Shown here in pieces: positions 7,054 to 16,197 of a stretch of 21,245 nucleotides of DNA (positions are counted from its first letter, which is position 1; the number at the start of each line of letters is the position of its first letter). The translations under genes and the position numbers were made by a program. The notes beneath the pieces were generated by a model. That model saw only the letters and a list, made by a program, of their open reading frames with translations. It ran no database searches and had not been told where the DNA came from. Source of the stretch: Planctomycetota bacterium (GTDB lineage Bacteria > Planctomycetota > Planctomycetia > Pirellulales > Pirellulaceae); the NCBI GenBank assembly GCA_023430365.1, contig JAEZAS010000082.1:1-21245 (forward strand). The letters are read 5' to 3'.

Positions 7054-7821
7054 ATGGATGAGGGCAGCGACGAAATGGGTTCGATCACGGCTGTGGTCCT
7101 GCTTCAGCGGGCAGCGCTGCCGGAGCGGAAGGCCTTTGTCAGCGAGTTGCGCCGCCGGCTGGAGGACACTTCGCTGGCGAGCGATTTGTCGAAGCGCGGC
7201 GACGCGTTTTCCTTTGACTTGGGGGACGAGGTTGCCACGATCAGCCTCGAGCGAGAGGCTGTCCCGTGGGACCAGCTGGAAGGCCCCTGCGTGACTGCCT
7301 GGTGGTGGCCGGAAGCCTGCGAGCAGTTGCGAGGTCATTCGTCTCATCTGGAGGTGACGCTCTCGGAGGGGAGTGGGACGGCCCTGGAGCGGTTTATCCT
7401 GCTCACACATTTGACGGCCGCCGTGGTCTCTGCCGCGGACGCGTTCGGCGTGTACTGGCCGATGGGAAATGTGGTGCACGAGCCCGGGATGTTTCAGGAA
7501 TACTCGGAAGGGCTTTCGCCGGCCGACATCGTGCCGCAACTCTGGTTCGACATGCAAATTGTCGCTCATGACGACGGCAGTTACGGATTCTTCACCACGG
7601 GGCTGGCGGCGCTGGGGCAGCTGGAAATCGAAATCGATCGCACGGAGCGCGAGCCGGAAGAGATTCTTGATTTCTGTCACGACATCATCAGTTATCTCGT
7701 GACGAGCGAATCCCGGATTCATCCGGGCGAAACGATCGGCCGCACCGAGGAAGAGCAGGTTGCCGTTAGCCACGGGGAATCGACGTATGAAAGCGGGACG
7801 GTGATGAAGTTGGAGTTTTAG
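7054..7821 (+). CDS. DUF4261 domain protein
   Basis: This encodes about 255 residues and is soluble. The layout matches the DUF4261 family: an N-terminal SITAVVLLQRAALPE block, a central AWWWPEACEQLRGHSSHLEV block, AFGVYWPMGNVVHEP, and a C-terminal YGFFTTGLAALGQLEIEI followed by HPGETIG. No enzymatic activity is established for this family to my knowledge, and I see no catalytic signature. The frame extends to 7018, but that start lies against the palindromic repeat. ATG 7054 (preceded by GGAAAAG) and ATG 7075 are both plausible. The stop is immediately followed by the start of the dehydrogenase gene, so the two are very likely co-transcribed and translationally coupled. Confidence 0.75.
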   Translation: MDEGSDEMGSITAVVLLQRAALPERKAFVSELRRRLEDTSLASDLSKRGDAFSFDLGDEVATISLEREAVPWDQLEGPCVTAWWWPEACEQLRGHSSHLEVTLSEGSGTALERFILLTHLTAAVVSAADAFGVYWPMGNVVHEPGMFQEYSEGLSPADIVPQLWFDMQIVAHDDGSYGFFTTGLAALGQLEIEIDRTEREPEEILDFCHDIISYLVTSESRIHPGETIGRTEEEQVAVSHGESTYESGTVMKLEF

Positions 7822-8628
7822 ATGGCGACGGAACATCGGATGGCGAAGCAGACGGTATTGATCACGGGGGCTTCGTCCGGGCTTGGGCACGAACTGGCAA
7901 AGCTGTTTGCTGGGGATGGTGACGATCTGGTGCTTGTCGCCCGACGAATGGACAAGCTCAACGAGATAGCAGCTGAATTGCGGGCGACGTATGGCGTGCA
8001 AGCCAGCGTGCTGGAGAGCGATCTGACGCAGGCCGACGCGCCGCAGCAGCTGTTCGATGAGCTTCAGCAATCGGGGAAAGCAATCGACGTAGTCGTGAAT
8101 TGCGCCGGATTCGGCGCTCGCGGCAAATTGGCAGAGATCGACCTGGAGCGGCAGTTGGATATGGTTCGTTTGAACGTGGTGAGTCTGCTGCACCTGACGC
8201 GATTGTTTCTGCCAGGGATGATCGAGCGTGGGAGGGGCGGGGTGCTCAATGTGGCGTCGACGGCGGCGTTTCAGCCGGGGCCGAACATGGCGGTGTACTT
8301 TGCGACAAAGGCGTTTGTGCTTTCCCTGACGGATGCACTGGTTGAGGAACTGCGAGGAACTGGAGTGCGTGTGACCTGTTTTGCTCCGGGGCCGACGGTG
8401 ACCGAGTTTGCCAAGGCGGCTAGCATGGAGGATTCCCGGCTGTTCTCGCTTGGAGCCATGTCGGCGGAGGCGGTCGCCAGGGCAGGGTATCGAGGCTTTT
8501 GCCGCGGGAAGGCCCTGGTGGTGCCGGGGCTAGGCAACAAGCTGATTGCATTTGGCACTCGGCTGACGCCGCGATGGCTGGTGCGAAAGATTGCGGCCAG
8601 GTTGCCGGAGTCGGCGACTCGCGGATAA
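7822..8628 (+). CDS. Short-chain dehydrogenase/reductase
   Basis: This is a 268-residue classical SDR oxidoreductase with a Rossmann fold, using NAD(P)H. The landmarks are present: cofactor loop TGASSGLG (15-22), NCAG (93-96), N118, the catalytic Ser in NVASTAAF (146) and YFATK (Y159/K163). An Arg pair after beta-2 (ARRMDKL) suggests NADP(H) preference, which is inference. The C-terminal part has a hydrophobic segment like those of SDRs that act on lipids or ketoacyl substrates, but the substrate cannot be told. The ATG follows the preceding stop with zero spacing and has a GGAG ribosome site inside the end of the upstream gene. A second ATG at 7840 is possible. The coupling ties it to the DUF4261 protein functionally or at least in expression. 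Confidence 0.88.
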   Translation: MATEHRMAKQTVLITGASSGLGHELAKLFAGDGDDLVLVARRMDKLNEIAAELRATYGVQASVLESDLTQADAPQQLFDELQQSGKAIDVVVNCAGFGARGKLAEIDLERQLDMVRLNVVSLLHLTRLFLPGMIERGRGGVLNVASTAAFQPGPNMAVYFATKAFVLSLTDALVEELRGTGVRVTCFAPGPTVTEFAKAASMEDSRLFSLGAMSAEAVARAGYRGFCRGKALVVPGLGNKLIAFGTRLTPRWLVRKIAARLPESATRG

Positions 8629-8681
8629 CGAACCAAGCCGAGAGGCAGGAATAATCGGCAGAATCGCTACAAGCGGACGCC

Positions 8682-8702
8682 TGCGCTTCGGCGGCGAACG
8701 CA
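8682..8702 (+). other. Small hairpin downstream of the dehydrogenase gene
   Basis: TGCG-C-TTCG (8682-8690) pairs with CGAACGCA (8695-8702) with one bulged base and a four-base loop. It lies 54 bp past the SDR stop and before the lipoprotein gene. No T-run follows. A transcript-end role is possible but unproven. Confidence 0.3.
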
Positions 8703-8797
8703 GAGCAAAGGGCGACGCTTCCGTCGGCTGGGGCGGCGACTAACGTGGGAATTGGCTACATGTCGTCCCCAACTGATCGCGGTGGTGGTGCTGAACA

Positions 8798-9329
8798 ATG
8801 TCCCTGAACGCCTTGCATTCGACAGTCGCTTGCGTATTGCTTGTCAGTCTTTTGACGCTGAGCGGTTGCTCGCGGGTGGTGGTCACCGCAGCCGATCGAG
8901 AGCTCACGGCGGAATACCTGAAGGATGCGTCGATCCAGGCGCTCTTCCCTGAGAAGATCAAGAGCCTGGAACTGGCGATGATCGACCAGCAGGCGGGGCT
9001 TCCGGAGTTCAATTTCGAGTGGAACGGCTATCGCGGCGTGTACCAGAAGGGCGGGCAGCAGCTGGAAGTGCTGGTGCTGAACAAGCTGGACCAGGCAGCA
9101 TTTCGCTCGCTGCACGAGGCCGTCCGTGAGTCGGCGATCGAGAACGGCGACAACGCGGACCGATTGCGGTTCAACAACGCGAGCTACACGTTCTGGTCGG
9201 CGGACGGGCGGGTGTATCGCTTCTATCCGCTCCAGGGCGATCTGATTGTGTTTCGCACGACACGCAATGTGAGCGAGTTGCCGCTCGTGAAGGAATACCT
9301 GCGGCAGCGAATGTCCGAGCGAGATGGAG

Positions 9330-9358
<29 letters not shown>
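8798..9358 (+). CDS. Small putative lipoprotein of unknown function
   Basis: This 186-residue protein has a lipoprotein signal peptide: a hydrophobic stretch (VACVLLVSLLTL) ends in the lipobox LSGC, with the lipidated Cys at about residue 24. The mature protein should therefore be tethered to a membrane facing the periplasm. The rest is soluble, with alternating beta-like and charged segments (FNFEWNGYRGVYQKGGQQLEV, RVYRFYPLQGDLIVFRTTRN). I do not recognise a domain. The ATG at 8798 is the only start that gives an intact signal peptide. The 3' end overlaps the 3' end of the convergent trpE gene by 29 bp, so neither gene can have a separate terminator between them. Confidence 0.75.
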
Positions 9359-10853
<1,495 letters not shown>

Positions 10854-11137
10854 TTAGGATTTGGCAGACAAACGCAAGGAACCGGGCATCACGCAAAGCG
10901 AACTGACGCTCTGTCAAGCGACAGACGCTGGCATCGCTGTCAGCTTACTCGCGACCTCCGCAACCAACAATGTCGCTGACTGGCGTCGATCGCCGATGTA
11001 GGAATGGCAGAGGGAAATGAGGATTCGCTGGAAGCCAACCAGCACATCCCGAGATGACCGCTGGGAAGGCTTGAGGTTCACGCTCACTGCATTAGTCGAT
11101 GGTTCACCTCACAGAGTCTCCACCCAACTAGCTTACC

Positions 11138-11165
11138 TTGACACTCAGGCCCCTCGGCATAGAAT
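11138..11165 (+). promoter_or_regulatory. Sigma70-type promoter for mcsA-mcsB
   Basis: A perfect TTGACA (-35, 11138-11143) is followed by a 16-base spacer and TAGAAT (11160-11165), one mismatch from the -10 consensus. It is the best promoter match noticed in the window and points at mcsA. The predicted leader is about 120 bases. No CtsR- or CIRCE-type operator was recognised around it. Confidence 0.6.
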
Positions 11166-11171
11166 CCATCA

Positions 11172-11265
11172 CTCCGTTAAGTCTTGTGAGGTAACGGGGT
11201 TGCATCCGACGACGAACGCTCAGACGGCTGCCTACTTACCGTCTACGAAATGAGTAAGCAGCAGC
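11172..11265 (+). promoter_or_regulatory. Structured 5' leader of mcsA with competing hairpins
   Basis: Hairpin A: CTCCGTTA (11172-11179) with TAACGGGG (11192-11199), including one G-U pair. Hairpin B: AGACGG (11222-11227) with CCGTCT (11239-11244). Hairpin C: GCTGC..CTTAC (11227-11239) with GTAAG..GCAGC (11254-11265). B and C share bases and cannot form together. The leader ends about 26 bases before the mcsA start, so a switch could affect translation. A regulatory role is inference. Confidence 0.4.
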
Positions 11266-11291
11266 CGGGATAGAGGGATCGCGAGCCTCCG

Positions 11292-11789
11292 ATGAAATGC
11301 CAGCAATGCGAGAAGCCGGCCACATTCCACATTACGGAATTGACCGGAGACAAACCGCAGGAATATCACCTCTGTGAGAATTGCGCAAAGTCGTATCTCA
11401 TGCAGAACGAGCCAGCTGCGCCGCCGACTCCAACCCTAGCTTCTGCGCTCGCGAAGCAATTGAAAATCGGCCAGGCTGCCGAAGAACTCGCTCGCCTGGA
11501 TCAACGGTCCTGCCCGGTCTGCGGCATTTCGTTCTACGAATTTCGCAATCAGGGTCGGCTGGGCTGTCCACACGACTATGTCTATTTCGAACGTGAGCTG
11601 ACGCCACTGATCCTGAACATCCACGGCGAGACCAAGCACGTCGGCAAGCGTCCGAAGCGAAACCAAGAAGGAACGGACAAGCACACTGATCTGATCCGCC
11701 TTAAGCGAGAGATGCAGGAGGCTGTCGAGCACGAAGACTACGAGCGGGCCTCAAAGATTCGCGACGAGATTCGGAAACTAGGTGGTTGA
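11292..11789 (+). CDS. mcsA: McsA-like zinc-finger protein with UVR motif
   Basis: This 165-residue cytosolic protein is the likely activator and adaptor of the arginine kinase encoded next to it. The N-terminal half carries Cys pairs C3/C6, C28/C31 and C74/C77. The fourth pair is altered: C92 is followed by PHD rather than ending in Cys, so H94 or D95 would have to supply the last ligand. The C-terminal segment (about 128-163, LKREMQEAVEHEDYERASK) is a UvrB/UvrC (UVR) motif, the usual coiled-coil contact with Clp ATPases or UvrB. In Firmicutes McsA works with McsB, CtsR and ClpC, but neither ctsR nor clpC is in this window. The ATG is preceded by a poor, distant AGAGGG. It lies 57 bp before mcsB in the same direction, supporting an operon. 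Confidence 0.88.
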   Translation: MKCQQCEKPATFHITELTGDKPQEYHLCENCAKSYLMQNEPAAPPTPTLASALAKQLKIGQAAEELARLDQRSCPVCGISFYEFRNQGRLGCPHDYVYFERELTPLILNIHGETKHVGKRPKRNQEGTDKHTDLIRLKREMQEAVEHEDYERASKIRDEIRKLGG

Positions 11790-11846
11790 TACAAATGAGT
11801 CGCTTCCAGGTCGATCCGATATTCGGGCAGAAGGCGGGCGTTTTCC

Positions 11847-12923
11847 GTGAAACTTAATGAACTCGCCGAGCGCTGCGGTGAATGGCTCCGTGGCAGCGGC
11901 CCGCAATCCGATATCGTCATCAGCAGCCGGATTCGTCTTGCGCGAAACCTGGCGAGTTTTCCGTTCATTCGCCGCTGTTCCGATAGCGACCGCGTCGCCA
12001 TTGAAAAGACTTTCCGCGATGCCATTCAAGACGTCGAAGGCTGGCAGGATTTGATCAAAGTCGACGTCGCGTCGCTGCCAGCCGTCGATCGGCAGTTCCT
12101 GGTGGAACGCCAGCTCATCAGCCGCGAGTTGTCCGAAGCGAGCGGGGCTCGCAGCGTCTTTATCGACTCACAGGAACAGTTCAGCTTGATGATCAATGAG
12201 GAAGATCATCTCCGCATGCAAGTGATGCATAGCGGCTTGGACCTCGAATCGGCCTGGGAGCAAATCAATTCGATCGACGATCAGCTTGACGAGCGGGTCA
12301 ACTTTGCATTCCACGAGCGGCTCGGCTATTTAACCGCTTGTCCCACGAATGTTGGGACCGGCGCGCGAGTGAGCGTGATGCTTCACCTTCCGGCGCTCGT
12401 CATTACGCAGCAAATTGAGAAAGTATTCCGCAGCCTGCAGAAAATGGGGCTCGCAGTGCGAGGCTTGTACGGCGAAGGCTCGCAAGCGATGGGGGATTTT
12501 TATCAGATCAGCAATCAAATCACCCTCGGACGTGCGGAGCTTGACCTTGTAAAGCAGGTTGGAGAAGTGATTCCTGTCATTATCGATTATGAGCGACAGG
12601 CACGAACCTTCCTGGTAAAGGAAAGCCGAAAGGACCTCCATGATCGGGTGAGTCGCGCCTATGGCATTCTCTGCACCGCTCAAACAATCAGCAGCGAAGA
12701 GACTCTGCATTTGTTGTCGAGCGTTCGCATGGGAGTGAATCTGGGACTGATCCAGGATCTGGAGATTCCCACGATCAACAAGCTTTTCATCCATACTCAA
12801 CCGGCCCATTTGCAGAAGCTGCGAGGCGTTCAGCTCGAGACCGCCGACCGAAACGTGGAGCGAGCCATGTACCTGCAATCGCATCTGCGAAAAAGCGACA
12901 GCCCTCCGTCCGCGGACAACTAG
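11847..12923 (+). CDS. mcsB: Protein arginine kinase McsB
   Basis: This 358-residue guanido-kinase-fold enzyme phosphorylates arginine residues, marking proteins for Clp-dependent degradation in Firmicutes. Key motifs are present: nucleotide-contacting SSRIRLARN (26-34), the NEEDHLR loop (117-123) and CPTNVGTGAR (165-174) with the conserved Cys165. The long C-terminal extension typical of McsB rather than creatine/arginine kinases is also there. In that C-terminal part, the stretch that would align with the RDxxR phosphoarginine site reads RNVER, an Asp-to-Asn change; that alignment is by eye. The start is GTG, since no ATG in frame gives the conserved N terminus. The gene follows mcsA by 57 bp, and the pair is most likely co-transcribed from the promoter at 11138. 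Confidence 0.94.
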   Translation: MKLNELAERCGEWLRGSGPQSDIVISSRIRLARNLASFPFIRRCSDSDRVAIEKTFRDAIQDVEGWQDLIKVDVASLPAVDRQFLVERQLISRELSEASGARSVFIDSQEQFSLMINEEDHLRMQVMHSGLDLESAWEQINSIDDQLDERVNFAFHERLGYLTACPTNVGTGARVSVMLHLPALVITQQIEKVFRSLQKMGLAVRGLYGEGSQAMGDFYQISNQITLGRAELDLVKQVGEVIPVIIDYERQARTFLVKESRKDLHDRVSRAYGILCTAQTISSEETLHLLSSVRMGVNLGLIQDLEIPTINKLFIHTQPAHLQKLRGVQLETADRNVERAMYLQSHLRKSDSPPSADN

Positions 12924-13193
12924 CTCGGACGCTGCTGCCACAAGGGAGTTCAGGGCTGTCAGCTGTACGAGATTTCGCGGCTACCAGAACGGCTCACGAA
13001 GTCCCGTCGGATGCGTCGTGACGTGAATGCATTTGATGGCAGCTGGCCCGCTACTTGCTGTTATCCTTGCCTTTGACGTACCGAACGCAACACGCGAGGT
13101 GTCGTCCTTTGAGTATTGTTAGCCAAAGAGCGGTCTACTCGCTCTTCGCTGCTGGTCATCAGTTCACTCACAAGGCGGAAGCGGAAGACGACC

Positions 13194-13868
13194 ATGGCTG
13201 ACTCTGTGAGCTGGGCTCCTGACAGCGCAACAGGAAGCAACATTTCCAATCCCAAGGCCTTGGTCTATGTGATCGATGACGACGAAGCGGTACTGCAATC
13301 GCTCATGGCGCTCATCGAGTCGCACGGCCTGGAAGTGCGTGGGTATACCCAAGCTTCCAAGTTCTTGGCCGAATACGACGGCCAAAGTCATGGATGCATC
13401 GTCACTGACTGGCGGATGCCTGAAGTGCCGGGAATGCAGTTGCTCGACGAGCTCAAAAAACGGGGAATGCCGTCTCCCGTCATTGTGCTCACCGCATTTG
13501 CTGACGTACCGATGGCCGTTGGAGCAATGCGTACCGGAGCTGTCACCGTCCTGCAGAAGCCATGTCCCGATGCAGAACTCTTTGCGGCCATCCATCAAGC
13601 GCTGGAAGCGGACCTCATCAATCGGCGGCAAAACCGTCAAAAAGAAGACATCAAACGACGAATCGAACGCTTGAGCGATGGAGAACGGGAGGTAATGAAC
13701 CTCGCTTTGTCAGGACGGATGAATCGGGAAATTGCCTCTCAACTTGGCATCGGATTACGGACCGTCGAAAAGCGACGACACAACGTGATGCAAAAGATGC
13801 AGGTTGAATCGCTCGCCGAATTGATGCAGGTCATGATGACGGTTGAAGCCAGCTCTTATCCTTACTAG
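13194..13868 (+). CDS. FixJ/NarL-type response regulator (receiver plus LuxR HTH)
   Basis: This is a 224-residue cytosolic transcription regulator. The receiver domain (about 22-140) has the acidic pocket D28-D30, the phosphorylation site D72 in VTDWRMP, T100 in VLTAFAD and K122 in LQKP. A LuxR-type helix-turn-helix follows (about 158-212; LSDGEREVMNLALSGRMNREIA and TVEKRRHNVMQKM). The arrangement and the DWRMP site are closest to the FixJ/TodT group. The open frame reaches back to 13116, but ATG 13194 has a good GGAAG site seven bases upstream and starts a more natural protein. No histidine kinase gene is adjacent, so the partner is unknown. It converges on the polysaccharide operon with a 20-bp gap, which does not itself imply that it controls that operon. 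Confidence 0.92.
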   Translation: MADSVSWAPDSATGSNISNPKALVYVIDDDEAVLQSLMALIESHGLEVRGYTQASKFLAEYDGQSHGCIVTDWRMPEVPGMQLLDELKKRGMPSPVIVLTAFADVPMAVGAMRTGAVTVLQKPCPDAELFAAIHQALEADLINRRQNRQKEDIKRRIERLSDGEREVMNLALSGRMNREIASQLGIGLRTVEKRRHNVMQKMQVESLAELMQVMMTVEASSYPY

Positions 13869-13870
13869 CC

Positions 13871-13884
13871 TCGGCTCGTGCCGA
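13871..13884. other. Short hairpin in the 20-bp gap between convergent genes
   Basis: TCGGC (13871-13875) pairs with GCCGA (13880-13884) around TCGT. It is the only structure between the response regulator stop and the stop of the last polysaccharide gene, and it may act in both directions. It is short and lacks a T-run. Confidence 0.3.
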
Positions 13885-13888
13885 CTGG

Positions 13889-15097
13889 TCACCTGACTAC
13901 CGGCGCGGACGCTTCCCGCTCGGTCCGTATCCACTCCCGCTGTCGTTTCCAGACGAACGTCAGATAGATAGGAAGTTTCGCGACCGCATAGAGGGGCGCC
14001 ATACATAAAGCCGAAGCTGGAATAGCTTTGCGGCAATGCCTGCACCATCCGGCGGCAACCGCCGCAACTACACACAGGGCCCCGAAAGCGAGGGCTATTG
14101 CTGCATTCCAGCTTGCGAGTCCCGTCAGAGCGAACGCGGAAGCTGATGTTATCGCCAACATCAGAATAAGGACGAGCAGCGACAGGGGCGGAATGGCCAG
14201 ATCAAACGCCAACAGCAATAGGTCAAGACGGCGGCGAGTGAGCGCCAGCCAGAGCAACTGCGGGACCTGGCTGAGCAGTGTCTTTAGGTGCCCATGCTCC
14301 CACCGCGTGCGTTGGGTTTTTGCTGCCGACCGCTGTTGAGGCAAGGGACTTCGCACGGCCGCTTCGGGTACGAAGAGGGGGCGGTGTCCGTTCAGGGCCA
14401 GGTCAATTCCCCACTGCATGTCTTCCACAACATTCCCACCGGCGATGGAATGGGTGGTCGCCAGTTTCCAGGGCAGGGCCATGCCGGTGCCGGTCAAATA
14501 ATTAAGTCCGGCGAGACGTGAAAGTCCTAGCATTCGAACGAGATTCTTGAAGCGAAATGCAAGGCCGGATACGGCCTGCATCGGACCGCCCGCAGGATCG
14601 GGATCGCAGAGGTTCAGCCCTTGAACTGGCCGGCCAGTCTCCAAAGCGGCCGCTGCAAGGCGCCCAACCAGTTGCGGGTCCGCCTGGCAATCGGCATCCA
14701 GAAATACAACGACGTCTGGAGGATCTCCGGCTAGTGCTTTCAGACCATGATCAAGCGCAAAGCCTTTGCCTCGCCGCTCTCGATCGAAACGCTCGACCAC
14801 ATCAGCGCCCAAGCGCCTGGCGGTCTCGGCAGTCGAGTCGGAACAGTTGTCGGCAACCACAAGCACTCTTCCACCCTGGCCGACGGAGGGCATCAACGTC
14901 TCTAGAGTGCGGGCGATAACCGCTTCCTCGTTGTGGGCGGGAATGAGCACGGCAATTCGCGCGTCGTCCGGAACGTGATATTCCAGACGCCTTCGGTACG
15001 GCCAAAGTGAACACAGCACTTCCGTACAGAACATGGCGACCGGTGTAAGGACGACAACCGTCAGCAATAGCAGTACGACTTCCAGAAACATCTGCAT
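13889..15097 (-). CDS. Membrane-anchored family 2 glycosyltransferase
   Basis: This is a 402-residue processive-type GT2 enzyme of the inner membrane. One N-terminal helix (about 3-25) precedes the GT-A catalytic domain. That domain carries IAVLIPAHNEE (47-58), the metal-binding DAD (134-136), ED (225-226) and the acceptor-side QRTRW (262-266). Two to three membrane helices and a basic C-terminal tail follow. The D, DxD, ED and QxxRW pattern resembles cellulose/hyaluronan synthase-type transferases. The sugar added cannot be predicted. The frame extends to 15226, but ATG 15097 has AGGTG five bases upstream and gives the membrane-anchored N terminus. It is the last gene of the leftward polysaccharide operon, 23 bp after the acyltransferase gene. 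Confidence 0.88.
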   Translation of the reverse strand: MQMFLEVVLLLLTVVVLTPVAMFCTEVLCSLWPYRRRLEYHVPDDARIAVLIPAHNEEAVIARTLETLMPSVGQGGRVLVVADNCSDSTAETARRLGADVVERFDRERRGKGFALDHGLKALAGDPPDVVVFLDADCQADPQLVGRLAAAALETGRPVQGLNLCDPDPAGGPMQAVSGLAFRFKNLVRMLGLSRLAGLNYLTGTGMALPWKLATTHSIAGGNVVEDMQWGIDLALNGHRPLFVPEAAVRSPLPQQRSAAKTQRTRWEHGHLKTLLSQVPQLLWLALTRRRLDLLLLAFDLAIPPLSLLVLILMLAITSASAFALTGLASWNAAIALAFGALCVVAAVAAGWCRHCRKAIPASALCMAPLYAVAKLPIYLTFVWKRQREWIRTEREASAPVVR

Positions 15098-15120
15098 CGA
15101 AGCACCTGATCGTCCGCTCT

Positions 15121-16197
15121 TTAGTGATAGGCCATCCATTGCCGGATCGGTTGAACGATCCGACCGGGCGTTCGTGCAACACCACCTAGTGAGGAGTGCT
15201 GCATCCAATCGCGGGTTCGCCGCCACCCATTGCGAAGCCAGACCGAGAGCGAGTTTAGCTCAACACTGCCTTCCCAAAGCTGGGTCGATGACGAAGCCAG
15301 GCTGCGTTTATAGCGTTCATCCCCTTTACCAAGGTCAATCTTGGCAATTCCATGTTCTTCCGCTGCTCGAGCCATTCGCTCAAACAAGACGAGTCCCGGT
15401 GAGTAAACCGCGAGTTCCGGATCATAGGCGTTGAACCAGGCGTGCAGTACTTTGCGACCCCGCAGGCAATAGCAAGCGGCAGCGAGCCGTTCACCGGCGT
15501 AGAGAGTCGAGATGGTGGCGCCGAAGTCGGCTTTTTCCCCATCACGGATCCGCCGAAGTAATGCGGTTGTCCACGGAAACTCGAACACGTCGGCCAGCCC
15601 AGTGGCTCGATACTGCGACGACTTCCATTGCAGCAACGACTCGAAGCTTTTCTCCGTTGCATCGTGCCAGACAAACCGCAATTCTCCTTGGTCGCGCTCG
15701 AACTTGCGAATCTTCCGTCCTAGGTTGGCAAGCGAATCGGAGCCGGCTTCGCGCCGATCTTTCGCGTATTCGTCGAACCCCTTAGACAGATCAAGGAACG
15801 GCGAGGCCGCGTTTGCCTGAACGCACTTTGCGAAGGCCTGCTGTCCGGCCACCAGATGATCGAAGTCCCAACTGGCCAGTCCACTAGCCCGCAGCAAGTG
15901 CTCGACGTCAAACGACAAATCGTTTCGCGATAACACACCGTGGTAGTCGGAAAGCTTGCCCCCCACCGGCTTTCCCAAGTTGAGCATTCCTCGTTGAAAG
16001 GGGAAGAAGCCGACCGTTTCACCGCGTTCGCGAATCACGGTAACCTGCACATCCCTGCGCACATCGGCCACCGCGCGCACAAAGTCGGCGAGGAAGTAGG
16101 GGCTATCGAGCGACGGGTTTCCCGCCTGCATTTCATTCCAAAGGCTCCAGTCCGCCTCGGAAAGCTCGTCCGGCGATTTCAGATCAAACTCAAGCAT
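15121..16197 (-). CDS. CelD/FemAB-like GNAT-fold acyltransferase
   Basis: This 358-residue soluble protein has the two-lobe layout of the CelD/BcsL-FemAB group of GNAT-fold transferases. The N-terminal lobe includes SPYFLADFVRAVADVR and VGFFPFQRG. A central block FDEYAKDR..LGRKIRKFERDQG is characteristic of CelD-like proteins. The C-terminal GNAT lobe includes LYAGERLAAACYCLRGRKVL, YSPGLVLFERMARAAEEHG and IDLGKGDERYKRSLA. Proteins of this kind in exopolysaccharide loci are thought to acylate the polymer or transfer aminoacyl groups, but the donor is not known here. The start ATG has GTGAGGT about seven bases upstream. It overlaps the preceding glycosyltransferase gene by 8 bp, so translation is likely coupled. 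Confidence 0.86.
   Translation of the reverse strand: MLEFDLKSPDELSEADWSLWNEMQAGNPSLDSPYFLADFVRAVADVRRDVQVTVIRERGETVGFFPFQRGMLNLGKPVGGKLSDYHGVLSRNDLSFDVEHLLRASGLASWDFDHLVAGQQAFAKCVQANAASPFLDLSKGFDEYAKDRREAGSDSLANLGRKIRKFERDQGELRFVWHDATEKSFESLLQWKSSQYRATGLADVFEFPWTTALLRRIRDGEKADFGATISTLYAGERLAAACYCLRGRKVLHAWFNAYDPELAVYSPGLVLFERMARAAEEHGIAKIDLGKGDERYKRSLASSSTQLWEGSVELNSLSVWLRNGWRRTRDWMQHSSLGGVARTPGRIVQPIRQWMAYH

Larger units (their letters stand above)
10854..11291. other. 438-bp divergent intergenic region between trpE and mcsA
   Basis: The gap separates leftward trpE from rightward mcsA. A 78-codon open frame at 11017-11253 has no protein-like features, crosses the promoter described below and is not called. 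The trpE-proximal side has competing CTGTC/GACAG repeats (10910-10941). The mcsA-proximal side has a good promoter and a foldable leader (listed separately). No tryptophan-rich leader peptide was seen upstream of trpE. Confidence 0.55.

Noticed and set aside
11017..11253. A 78-codon open frame upstream of mcsA
   Set aside because: It covers the sigma70-type promoter and leader hairpins, has no ribosome site or recognisable motif, and its composition is not protein-like.
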